Assembly (NCBI GenBank): GCA_000231825.2
Contig: JH720327.1
Location: 383,111-437,360, forward strand
Length of the DNA stretch: 54,250 bases
Reading direction: 5' to 3'
Origin: Tetrahymena elliotti 4EA
Taxonomy: Eukaryota > Ciliophora > Oligohymenophorea > Hymenostomatida > Tetrahymenidae
Shown: positions 38,976 through 50,243 of the stretch, in pieces
Layout of the letters: every line of letters starts with the position of its first letter
Position numbering within the stretch: the first letter of the stretch is position 1
Notes under the pieces: generated by a model
Told to the model about the DNA's origin: nothing
Databases searched by the model: none
Seen by the model: the letters and a program-made list of their open reading frames with translations, nothing else
Translations under genes and position numbers: made by a program

Positions 38976-41178
38976 TCATGAATAACCTATTGATTCAAGA
39001 TAAGCCTCAGATATTAGGTAAAATTTCCTCAGTGCCATAAATATGCCTGGGAATATACATAAAATTAACCATAAGAAATATCCTATAATTCCTATTGCCA
39101 ACAAGATTACACCTATTAGGAATTGCTCAAACATAGAGCGCTTTTCAAAAGTTTTATAGTTATAGTATAAAAACACTCCTCCAGGAACAAATATTGGTAA
39201 AATAATTAAACTAACTGCATATCCACAGAGCATGACTATACTCATAAGCATAATTACAAAGAATCTAAACAAACCTTTTCTAAAATACTTGAATTTATTC
39301 ATAAAAGTAGGCGGTTCTATAGCTTCCAACATATCTTTTTAATTAAATATTAAAATATTAAAACATTTTTGTACCAAAAATACATGAATTTACTAGGACA
39401 CCCACAACAGACATTCCAAAATCTATAGTGATATTTGCTATATTTCTTATTGCATAGCCAGCAAAAATCATAATTACATGTTGGGCATCTCACTGCATTT
39501 TCCACTTTATTAAAAAATTTATATTTTTTACTTTATTATTTTTATTATTTTCAATATTTTACTTTAAATTTTCATAATATTATTCTTGCAAGAAGGGCAG
39601 TCTCCCTTCCTGATTGCGTGTATCAAGGTTTACAGCTTTTTATTCATATTATGTTCACATGTCACTGATTTTAAAATAATAATTTAATACAATCTTTTAC
39701 TTAGTATATTTATTACTTCCTTTGTGTGAGGGCATGTAACAGTCAAAACACACTTTTGAATTACAAAATTAACATGCTTCATTAGTTGTTCCTGGAGCGA
39801 ATTTTACATAGCTATCACAAGTTCCTTTTTAACAATCTTTAAAAATTTATTTCAGTTAGAATTTTTAAGAAAAAAGCTAATTGAATATTAGCAATGCAAA
39901 CTAAAGCAAATGTATTACATCTTATTTGCTTGTCATTATTTATCAGAGAGAGTTTTTTTATTTTTAAGTATTGTTGAAAAGTAGTTTTAGAGATGATTTT
40001 TTGAATTTCTTTGTCGTTTAGAATGCTCTTGCAGTTAACCTAAGGACAATATATGTGTGTGCATTTTCCATCTTGAATTCTAAAAGAGATATATCTTTCA
40101 AGGCAAGAAATACAAAATTAGTGTGTGCTTTTTTTAGTGAAAATAAAATTAGATTGAAAAAGACCACAAAAATAAGTTTGAAGAAAAAAGTAAGTTATTT
40201 AAGAAAATATTTAATTTTATGATCAAAGTAAAATTTATTGATTGATTGATTGATTAATTGAATTGATTCACTTATTTTTGATTTATTAAATTTGCAAGTT
40301 TCTTATTAATTTGTCAAATTTTATTTATACCAAAAAGAAGATAGCTATATGGTTTGGGTTCCTAGTTTGTCTGTACAACAAATGCTGCAAGTCACTATTT
40401 GATTCTACTTAATAAGCCCCGTTTTGGGGGTACAATCCACTAATTCTTAGCTTATTGCCATATTTATATTGGGTAATCCCTGAAATATTAATTGGGCAGG
40501 TTTTTGTGTTTATTTTTTCTTGGGGGATTTTATACTTCTTCTCATATTTTTTTCCTTTTCATTTTCGCTAAGCAAATAGTCTAGTAGGTTTTCCATTAAT
40601 TATTCTCTTGAAGATGTATTTATAGGAAGCTGTTTTTCAATAAAATCCTCAGCTCTTTGAAGATTTAGCTGCATTTCGAGAACCTTTATTTTCAAAAATA
40701 AAACTTTCTTCTCTTTATTGTCTAGACTTGGATCAAACCTTTGGTAGCAAATATTTTAATCTTTATAATTGAGATCGTTTGCAGCCTTATCTGTACGATT
40801 TTTAAACGAATTCATATATGGTGCTGCTCTTTATAATGAAATTTGTCTTTCTCTATCTTTTACCAAATCTTTATTGCTAGGCGAATTTTTAAATTATTCA
40901 GAACACTATCTTGCAAGGGTATACTACCTATGTTATGGAGTCTAGAAGTTTGAAAAATCTTCTTTTTGTATATTTTATCTCTTAATACCCTCTGCAATAA
41001 TCTACTATTCAAAAATCTTCATTTTCGCCTCTAAGTCTGTAAAATCATTAAATTAATTTGTCTGATTAGAGTTTTTTGTAGTTTGTGTTTTAACCTTTAA
41101 AGCGTTGCGCTCATCAGGTATATCTATTACTACTTCACTATTGTTATTGATGTCGTTATTGTTAACTTTATAACTCAT
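38976..41178 (-). CDS. RBR-type membrane protein with RING2 active-site Cys replaced by Glu (582 aa)
   Basis: Six exons: 41178-40331, 40127-39919, 39836-39717, 39664-39563, 39504-39394 and 39334-38976 (583 codons). An in-frame TGA precedes the ATG. A ~260-residue hydrophilic N-terminus leads to RING1 (CSICC at 264-268, CTHQFCISC), an IBR (CQKGTCDSYV ... CQFCNSKVCFDCYMPSH) and RING2 (CPSCKNNIM ... CPTCNYDFCWLCNKKYSKYHY ... CCGCP). Two long hydrophobic hairpins (SIVMLCGYAVSLIILPIFV; LIGVILLAIGIIGYFLWLIL) end the protein, as in RNF19/RNF144-like membrane RBRs. RBR ligases form a ubiquitin thioester on a RING2 Cys ten residues after the second zinc Cys (Parkin C421 to C431). Here C418 is followed by Glu428, in MENAVRC. 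The neighbouring paralogue has GCNHMKC there, and exon 4 is the same length (102 nt) in both. No alternative splice site restores the Cys. It is probably a pseudo-ligase. Confidence 0.9.
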
Positions 41179-42003
41179 TTATTTAGATCAATGCTCGGTT
41201 TCTAAAAAAAATAATGCAATTTCTTAATTAACTTAATTTAGCGATTAGCTTTATTTATTTATTTTTGTGATTTGTAAATAATATCTACACATGCATAATT
41301 TTTTTGATTGCTTATGTGCCTTTTGTTTTTTTTCTATAAAAACTGCTAACAAATTAAAATATATACTATGATCTTAATTCAACCAACAAACATGTTTAGG
41401 AAATTGTCAATTGCCTTTAAGTTTGTTATTATTATTTATTTCGGCAAAAATAATAAATAATTAACCAGTAGCTAATTCGTTATATGTAATAACATTTTAT
41501 TTTTCAATCTCCTTCATTAATTATTCTTAATTTTCATTCAAAATAAATTGGGGTTACTTGAGTTAACTTCAATAAACACCTGTTACAAAATTAAATTAAC
41601 TTCTTTTTTTATTCATATTCATCGCCAAATTATTCTTTTCTTTTCTTATGGGTCAATAAAATATTAATTAAATTTTATCTGTCTGATTAGATCATGTCTG
41701 TTGGCTATACTGCATCGATTAAATATTCCCTATTTGAGAACAAATTAATGTAAGGTTCCTTTTCACTAAACTAAGTATTAATCTAAACAAGAAAATTAAT
41801 GATACGATTTGAATTTATTTTTGAAATATCACAACGCTAGTTTAATTAGCCAAAAAGTAATGATTACTTTTTTAACAAAATTTAGATCATTCATACACAC
41901 AAAATTAAAAATAATTAAAAAAGCAAAAAAAAACTAGTGGTAATTTCACAATTTATTCTTTTCTCTTTTTAAAAAATCCTAATTTTCTCTCTCTTACATT
42001 ATT
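41179..42003. other. Intergenic region 5' of the left RBR gene
   Basis: 825 bp of AT-rich DNA between the left RBR start and the first duplicated membrane exon. I see no further RBR-derived sequence, but very diverged remnants could be missed by eye. Confidence 0.5.
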
Positions 42004-42534
42004 TCAAATCTTTTACCTTAAAATAAAATAAACATCTTTTATATTTTATTTGCTTACTTATTGATAAACACAAATTGCTAAATACTTCTCAAAAATATTT
42101 TAGAATTAACTAGTTTTTTTAAGCAACAACTTAAGGTTACTGCAATAAGTATATATTTAATGTAAATTATAAGCATTCATTAACAATTAACATAATTGGG
42201 TTCTAAGTAAATTTTATTTTTTGATAATATTGGCTAGCTGCATTTTCCATCCTAACTTCTTTTACTGTTAAAGTTTTAGCAATTATTTGAGTTTTTTGAT
42301 ATTAAGTAAATAATAAATCTTTATTTCATTTGTTTTAGCTATTAGATATGTCATTCTGATAGGTAACAAGGTCAGCAAAGTTAAAAATAAATAGATCGTC
42401 ATTTTTATTAGTAAATTTTTTATTATCTTTTGTATTTTTTGGGTTGATTACAAAAAAAATTATGGATAAATCAATCTAAAAGGCTTAAATAGAATAATAA
42501 ATAGAAAATTGAGTAAAAGGTAAAGAAGTCTCAT
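42004..42534 (-). pseudogene. Partial RBR duplicate, copy A: membrane domain only, still open
   Basis: The frame from ATG (42534) to TGA (42004) encodes 176 residues. The first ~90 match the membrane domain of the middle RBR gene: LIYPQFFLQSTQKIQK versus LIYPQFLFRQIQKNKR, and IYLFLTLLTLLP versus IYIFLTLLSLLT, ending IYYL...K.LK/L. No RING or IBR sequence lies upstream, and the last ~85 residues look like read-through into non-coding DNA. It sits 469 bp from copy B, in the same orientation. It could be a decaying fragment, an alternative 3' exon of the middle RBR gene, or a tiny membrane-protein gene. I favour a fragment because no other exon reads into it. Confidence 0.6.
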
Positions 42535-42744
42535 GAGATATCTTTATTTTTTTGGTTTTTTCTAAGTAAGAAAAACATAAAAATAATTATATACATAAAA
42601 AATCAATAGTGCATTGATAAATAAAATTATAAGGCTATTATCACTATCACTAAATAAAATATTAATTATTGATTTAATTATATTAATAATAAAATATCAT
42701 TTCTATTATCCCATATTTTTTTTACTCTTAAAGGTATCTTTTTT

Positions 42745-43010
42745 TACTTATTTTAATGAAAATTTAACATTTCTTTAACTTAAGTAAATTAACTATCTCT
42801 ATGCCAATTAAATATTAGATATATGAGCGGAATAAATAGTAAAGACAGCACAGTTAAAAATAAATATATTGCCATTTTTTACAGCTATCTTTATCATCTT
42901 TTATATTTTTGGATTCGGTTTAAAAAAATTATGGGAAAATCAAACTAAATGATTAATAATATATTATGATTTACTCTAAATATAATAAAGCATAGAAAGA
43001 CTATAATTTT
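42745..43010 (-). pseudogene. Partial RBR duplicate, copy B: broken membrane exon
   Basis: From about 42875 leftwards the sequence reads MAIYLFLTVLSLLFIPLIYL and, further on, KEMLNFHQNKQKK. This parallels IYIFLTLLSLLTFPLTYL and KKMLNFQQNKQKG of the middle RBR gene. The upstream half is shifted in frame and interrupted by TGA near the residue where the parent has IYPQF. The nucleotide match, including TTATGGG at 42929, continues past the breaks, so this is a decayed copy. It lies 474 bp from the parental exon. Confidence 0.7.
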
Positions 43011-43171
43011 TTGGTTTTTTCTAATGAAGAAAAATATCCAAACAATTTATGTAAAATATAAATCAAGCATGTTTTAATAAATAAAATAATAGGTTTTTTT
43101 AGTAATTTTTATATTAATTTTATTTCTTAATATTTTCATTAGAAGAATAAATATGTTTTTTTTCTTTTATT

Positions 43172-45073
43172 TCAAACTTTTTTGACTAGATAAGCTGAGC
43201 TTCCTTTTTATTTATTTTGTTGAAAATTTAACATTTTTTTCATCTTAGGCAAATAATAGATTTCAATACCAATTGTCATAAGCATTAAATAAGTTAAAGG
43301 AAAAGTTAGTAAACTAAGAAGAGTTAAAAATATGTAAATAATCACCTTTGTAGGTGTATTGTATTGTTATCTTTTATTTTTTTAGATTTAGCGAAATAAA
43401 AATTATGGGTATATTAAGCTAAATGGAATACATCCTAAGACATATGCTAAATAAAATAAAAGACATAGGAATATCTTAGTAATAGTGCCTATTATACATG
43501 TGCAATTCTTATTAATTAAGATCAATTTTGTTTATTTTCTTTACTTTTTTATCTCATCATAAATACTTTTATAATTATCTTCGCAACTTTTATCTATTTT
43601 ATATTAATTAAATGTTTTATTTTTAATTTTGTTTCTAAAACTTTACTTAAATGAGCTGGATAGTAACAAACAGAGCAAAATTTCATCTTGCAAGAATCAC
43701 ATTCTTAAAACTAATCCAAACTAACATGTGTATTTACCACTCCAAAAGTAAGGGCACTTTCTTAAACTGCTTTTATGTAGTTATTGCATTTAGGATTTAT
43801 ACACCCTAATAAAATAAATATATATTTAATTATCCATAATTTCATTTACAAATATTTAACGCTAAAAATTCATATTTTCATATCAGTTTTTAAAAAACAT
43901 ACAAATATTTGACATTTATCTGGGTAATTATTTAAATTCATAGGATTATTTATATTAAAATTGCAAAATGTGTGTAAAAATTTATAAGGCATACATAATT
44001 GAATTATAGAAAGTAAGATAGAAAATATGTCTTAATGATAAAAGAATTATTAATGCTAATAATCCAATAAAATCTATTTTGAAATGTGAAAATAATTTAC
44101 ATCTTGTTCTTGGATTAGAATTGAGTACTTTAAGCTTTTTAATAGTCATATATTTTCTGATATAATAGCTATCATTATTTAATGCTTGAAATATTTCATG
44201 GTCATAAAAATAGATACTGCAGTCTTCTTAAGGACATTTGATACAAAATACATTAGAATTTTAGATTTGAGTGATCAAGTAATTTTATGCACAATAAATA
44301 CAAAATATGTGAGTACACTGCATGGAAATACGAAAAAATTAAGAGTAGAACCACTCTTCACAACAAATATTGCACATGATTAGCTGGTTTTCATTGACCA
44401 CGTGGAGGCCTTTAAATTTGAATATTCTATTGCTTTCATTAATATTTGAACTCAGACCTAAAGGAATTTTCATAAATGTTGCATGGTCACATTAATGTTC
44501 TGGAGACTTTTAATATTAAGGAGGGACTTAAATTCTAACTTAGCTAGTGATTGTGGTGTTTTTTTAATTTTTCTTTTAAAATTATTTATTTTGCTAAGAA
44601 ATTGATTTTTAATCAGCTTTGTTTATTTAAGGTAGATTAGATTTAAAGTAAATATCTAAGAATAGTTGCATTAAACTGCTTCCTGGGTCTTCACGATTAA
44701 GATCATACTATTCAAATGATTAGGAACATATTTAATTTGTTTTTTGTTCATCCAAATTCATTTCGAGTGCTTTTAATTTGACAAATTATAATATTTGATC
44801 TGTTGTTTTGTTTTGCAACAAATAAAAAGAAAAATCTCTGAATTTTAACTCTTTAAGATCAGCGCTAGGTCCATTATTATGTTAATTATACTAATTGAGA
44901 TACTATCCCTTTATTTGATTATATGTTCGAGGGAGAGAAGGAGGATTCCTCATAGATTTTATTTGATCAGCCTCAGATTTAATAAATATAGATATCTAAG
45001 GGTAGTTAACAGGGCATTTCTCATTTAATTACTCATTTGAACCTACATCTGAATATTGAATTTATCTTATCAT
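43172..45073 (-). CDS. RBR-derived membrane protein lacking RING2 (517 aa)
   Basis: Three exons: 45073-44101, 43805-43647 and 43593-43172. Introns are 295 and 53 nt, both phase 1 as in the neighbours (518 codons). A hydrophilic Gln-rich N-terminus precedes RING1 (CNICC from 234, CTHIFCIYC, CIKCPQEDC) and an IBR (CINPKCNNYI ... CDSCKMKFCSVCYYPAHLNKSCED). Its relatives continue from this CED motif into RING2. Here ~20 residues (NYKSIYDEIKKQRKQTKLIL) lead straight into two hydrophobic hairpins (IFLCLLFYLAYVLGCIPFSLIYP; VIIYIFLTLLSLLTFPLTYLM). The intron there is only 53 nt, too small to hide RING2. The last exon thus looks like the start of the linker exon fused to the membrane exon by deletion. 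It could still bind E2~ubiquitin through RING1 but cannot form the RBR thioester. Two further copies of its membrane exon lie downstream. Confidence 0.87.
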
Positions 45074-47097
45074 TTAACAGAAACTAAGTAAAAAAACTGT
45101 TCAAATTAACTGATTTAAAATCCTATTAAAACTTGCCACTTTTATGTTAAAGTATAACCTCACTTTTTGATTAAAAAAGATTCAATTTTTTACACTAATT
45201 TTTTGTATTTAAAAGAATTATCTATTGAAAATAGTGTAATAGACTAAATTTACCAAAATTCACTCAGAAATAGAGTTAGTTATTGTAAAATATTTCTATA
45301 AAAACAAATATTTGCTTTGAAAAATTCAAGTTTAAGTTACTGTTGATATCTTTAATAAACGCTTTAAACACTTCTAAAATTAAATTAATTTTGTTGCTTG
45401 TAATTAAATATCATATTATTAGTTGAATAAAGATCAAGTGATTATGTATTGTCTTAAATTTTGTTATCTTTTTTGTGAAATTAATGTTTATGCTAAAAAT
45501 TGTTTAACAAAGAATGCATTATTACATTAAACAAAATTATTATTAAGTGTTACATTGATTCAATTAGTTAAATATTAAAGAAAAGATTTTGGGTAAAAAA
45601 ATTAGTTAATTTATCTATCTGTCTATCTAACCATGAAAATTCATGTAAAAAAGAAAGTTATTTAAAGTAAAAAGTTAAATAACATACATCTACATATCTT
45701 TAATATTAATGTATTCTCAGTAAGAATTGATAAGAAAATTATTGCATTTTAGTATTTATTTATGAATGGCAAAGATGATAACTGCTAAAAGTAACTTTAT
45801 GGTTTTATTAATTTGATAATTTGTATAATCAATTATTATTATTAATAATAATACTACAATGATGATTGTTAGCTTCATTGAAAATATAGTATACTGTAAG
45901 GCAATAATATATTAATATATCATTTTGAATTTTCAAATTATGATTATTATCTTTAATTAATTATTTTTCAGGAATTAGGATTGTAAGTTTCCACTTTACA
46001 CATATATGTTTACATAACTTTGATTCTAACTTAATCAGTTATTTCTAAATTAATGGACGAATTTATATAAAATTAGTGATTGGTAAAAAGTGAATAATCT
46101 TATGTCAAACGAGAAAAATCATTAGAATCTGATGTATTAATTAAGAATACGAACTAAAATAAGAAAAGAAAGCAGATGATAAATTAGCAAATATTTATCA
46201 AATTCTGTAATCCCTTATTAGATTTAAGATTTTGTTTTTGTAGCAAAGGGGTAATTCAAAGTAAAAAAATTTATTAAAAACAAACAAAAATGAATTTTAA
46301 ATGGGATTTTGAAGAAAAATAAAATAAAATTAAAAATATTTGTGCATACTAAGTTAAATACGAATAAATTATATTAAGTTATAAAGGAATTTATATATTT
46401 ATAGGAAAAGCCTAATTAAGAAAGTTTGTATTTTTTATAATAACTTCAGTCAATCAATTAATTGATAAATTAAGATATAATTTTTTATCCTATCAGTAGA
46501 ATAATTTAGAAGTGATTAGCTTTTTATCTAACATTCAGTTTATCTTAATATTATCAATATTCAGTTAAAATTTATAGATTTAGTAGTCAAGCTATTCTTG
46601 TTACATTTATTTTAATCATGAATAGCTTTCTCATTAGGATAATTTAATTACTACTTTCTTGAGTTAAGCTTATTGTTTGTTTTGGTAAGGCAGGTAAATA
46701 AGTGTTCAAAACAAGAAATTTGATAAGTTTTTAAAGCATTTAAATTAATAATATTATTCAATGTAAGGAATAATATTTGAGCCAAGGTTTTTTTAGGATA
46801 AAGTTAATTACTAAAATAATCTTATCAAATTCCAAATAAGAGCAAAGAATATTTATGAATTAAATGATTTTGTAATGCCTTTCATAAATAAATGAAGATA
46901 TTCATCAATGAATTAGCTTCTTTTGTCTTATTTTTAAGATTTTTGAACTTTTTTTTTGTTGAAGGATATTAGTTATTTAATATATTTTTGATGCAAGAAT
47001 TATATATTGTTAATATAGGAAATCTCTTATTTATCCTAGAGAAGAAGTCATGGAATAAAGAGACAAAGGGGTAAGATAAGAAGGATATATATGTAGA
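45074..47097. other. Intergenic region between middle and right RBR genes
   Basis: Two kb of AT-rich DNA. It holds runs such as TTATCTATCTGTCTATC near 45610 but no coding frame I can support. The 3' flank of the right-hand RBR gene lies at its right end. Confidence 0.55.
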
Positions 47098-50000
47098 TCA
47101 TTGATACATATCTTCGTTATAAATGAGGAATAGGATATACATATAAATTTCTGGGCCAAATATGCATGTTCCTGGAATAAAGCAAAGGATAAACCAAAGA
47201 GGATAGAGAAAAATTCCTAAAGCTATTAGAATCAGCCACAATAAACACTTTTTGGAGTCTGATAGTTTATCTACAGTTTCTCTAAAATAGTTGTAAGTAA
47301 CGAGTATAGGTAGAATTAAAGCCATGCCAAACATGGTAATAATATAAATTACAAGAGCAGTTGAACCACCCAAAAGAATTAAAACAAGTAAAAAAATCAA
47401 TCTCATCAATGAACTAAAAAACAGACAGGCTTTATCAAAGCCTTCAATTTCTTCTTCAGAAAACATTTAATCTTTAATACGGAAAAATTAATTAATTAGA
47501 AGATTCTCAAATTTATTTTTTTTATTACCTGGACAGCCAATAATGTTCCATGATCTATAGTGCCATTTGGAGTATTGCTTTTTGCAGAGCCAGCAAAATT
47601 CATATGAACAATTCCAACATTTCATATGGTTACAACCTAAATTTAAAAAGATATTTAAATATCGAAAACAATTAATTTCTTCTGGGTTTTCAGAAGTGTA
47701 AATAGTTTTTTTCATTGAAATTGGATAAATTATTGATAGATAATTGGTGTAAGATATAGAAGATCTTTAATATGGGAATTATTTAGTTAAATTTACTTTT
47801 CATAAATTTTAATTACAAAACAAACTGGGGGAAATATCATTTGATAATTGAGATGTAAAGCATTTATGAAGATAGAAATCTTTTTTCTTCTCTTTTAATT
47901 AATTTAACGCACTTATTTAGATAAATCTAACAAATAATTACCATCAAATTTTTAGATCCTTCCTTTGCATTAAGGGCATTGCTAAATCTTCAGTTTTTCT
48001 TTCATTTGAATTAAACTATGATTCATTGCATCCTCACAAGGTCCTTTTTTTTGTAATTATCATTTTATGAGAAAAAATAAGCTCTTAAAGTTGTAAATTT
48101 ATACCTTCATGCCATTTATTGTTACAATTAAAGCACATCTTTTCAGAGCATTTAGGGCATTGCAAGCATGCTTTGTCTTTATCTCCCCTGATGTACGTTT
48201 CACAGTCAACTGTTGGACACCCTTTAATTTTAATTGAAGTAATAATAATTATAATTGAAATCTTCTTATACAAGCTATCTGAAGTGTAACTAAAAAAAAT
48301 AAGAAATTTTTCTCTTTCTTTCAAGCTTTATTTCTTTCTATCTTTCAAAAGTAAATGAATATGAAAATTTTACAACGAATATTTGGATCTTAGTTCAGGA
48401 CCATTATCTTCTTAAATTTCATGTATTTCTCAAAAAGATCAGTGGAAATAACTTTTTAAATCTGAAGATCTTGTATTTTAGCGCCACAAGAAGCTTAAGG
48501 ACAAACAATATTCAGTACTTCTGAGTTATTAATTTTATTAATAATATATGTTTATATGCAACACATACAAAAATTATGACTGCAGATAGTCAGTCTATAG
48601 AATTCGGAGCCTAAAAATTCTTGGCAACATATCTCACAGGTGTAAAGTTTTCCTTCATCCTTATCTAGGACATTATTTTCAATTTTAATGTATTTTTGAC
48701 TATGGGTGATGGGCATATTAAAGATATAGCTATTCATATTCTATATAGTTTTTTTACCTCCCTTGTTATTTTACTATTATTTATCTTTTAAATCCTTCTA
48801 GAAGATGTTGTTATTGCTAGGAGAATTCTGGTTTTTATTGTTAAATGAATGTATGATTGATGTGTTATTTCCTTTCTACTTTTATTTCTAGTTAGGTAAA
48901 TTAGTAGGTAGCTTTTGTATTGATGCTAATGAATGACCAGATTAATTCATTTAAGAGATTGTCCTTTAAGGTACAATTCTATGAACAAATTTACTTTAAT
49001 TAATTTTATCAATAACTCTTTTTCCTACACGTTATTCTTCACAATGATTAAGCATTGTTTCACAAACCATTTATACAATTTCTTCACGAGAGTATTTATC
49101 AATATCAATTTATTCAATAAGTGATTTTGCAATGACTGGATCAAATTAGAATTCCATCATTTTTTAAATGACATACATTTCTTTTTTATGATTATTATCC
49201 AGTTGTGGATTGAATTAACTATGCATCCATCCCTAACTAACTGAATACATTTACTCATCTTTAGATGTATTGTTGCTTTTATTTTGGTTGTCATTTGCAT
49301 TTTACTAAATACTATTTGTTAAGCTATACTCGTTTTTTCTTATAGCAAACTTACTCAATACAATCTTTGGTCCTAAGCTATCATTCATAAATAAGTTTAG
49401 TTTAGGCACAGTATTGAATGACTACTTTCAAATAAATAAAAAATTGTTTAAATTTTTAGCAAAAATAAGAAAAAAAACAAATTTTAGTGCAAATTGAAAT
49501 ATTTGTTTCAATCTTAATTAGAATGAAATGATCAAATCTGCTTAAATTAATTTATTAGAGTGTGATACTATTTATTTTTTTTTTTTTGTGATAGGTAGGT
49601 TTGAGTTATTTTAAGAATGAATCACTAACAAAACTGTTTACAGTCAATCATGTTTAATAAAATAAAAAAAATAAAAGGTGATCAATTAAAAAAATCAGTA
49701 CTATCTTAAAACTTAACATTATCTTAATATTATTTTTGTTCAATCAACTCACAATTTTTGATGATAAGTAAATGCTTTGTTAAATATGCAAATAAAAACA
49801 AAAGTTATTTAAATTTCATTTACATTTCTCTCTCTTTTGGATTCAGTAGAATGATTTGCTGCTGCTGTTTTTTCGTTTTCAATGAGTTCTGGATTAGAAA
49901 AAGGATCATCAGAAGACTTTTATCTTTTGATCGCGTCTGCCTTTTACTATACATCATGATTTTAAAAATCAATAGTAACATGCTATTGAGTGAGAGGAGA

Positions 50001-50243
50001 TATTTGACTGTTGATTTCTAAATGAGTTTAAGTTTTCTCATTCTCATTCACCTAATTAAAATTGGCTGTTGTGATTACAGTCATTTTATCTTAGAAGTTT
50101 CTCTTTTGTTAGAGTATCTTTCTCTCAACAATAGATTAAGGAATCAATCCATCTTGAGATTATATTTCATTTGGTACCCTTTCTTAGGGGATAGATAGCT
50201 TAATGGATTGATTATTTTAAGATATCTATGACATATTATTCAT
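47098..50243 (-). CDS. Canonical membrane-anchored RBR E3 ubiquitin ligase (723 aa)
   Basis: Six exons: 50243-49824, 49424-48374, 48221-48105, 48043-47942, 47636-47529 and 47471-47098 (724 codons). The first exon is joined over a 399-nt intron because both sides are in phase 0 and coding-like. If that join is wrong, translation could start at 49388 (571 aa). RING1 (CEICC from ~403, CSHNFCMCC), IBR (CPTVDCETYI ... CPKCSEKMCFNCNNKWHEGPC) and RING2 ([30 protein letters not shown]) are complete. The predicted thioester Cys is Cys565, ten residues after Cys555, as in Parkin and HHARI. Two hydrophobic hairpins follow (MRLIFLLVLILLGGSTALVIY; CLLWLILIALGIFLYPLWFIL), so it should act on membranes, probably ER or endosomal. 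It is the only catalytically intact member of the local family. Confidence 0.92.

Noticed and set aside
39505..39562. Alternative splice site restoring the RING2 Cys in the left RBR gene
   Set aside because: No frame in or beside this 58-nt intron encodes a Cys-Asn-His-Met or similar; the other AG acceptors nearby (after GCAG or GTGAG) shift the frame or delete zinc ligands.
44186..44383. Plus-strand ORF inside the middle RBR gene
   Set aside because: It is antisense to the RING1 exon, whose Cys/His pattern is unmistakable.
49758..50021. Plus-strand Cys-rich ORF
   Set aside because: Antisense to the first exon of the right RBR gene; the Cys run is the complement of an Ala/Gln stretch.
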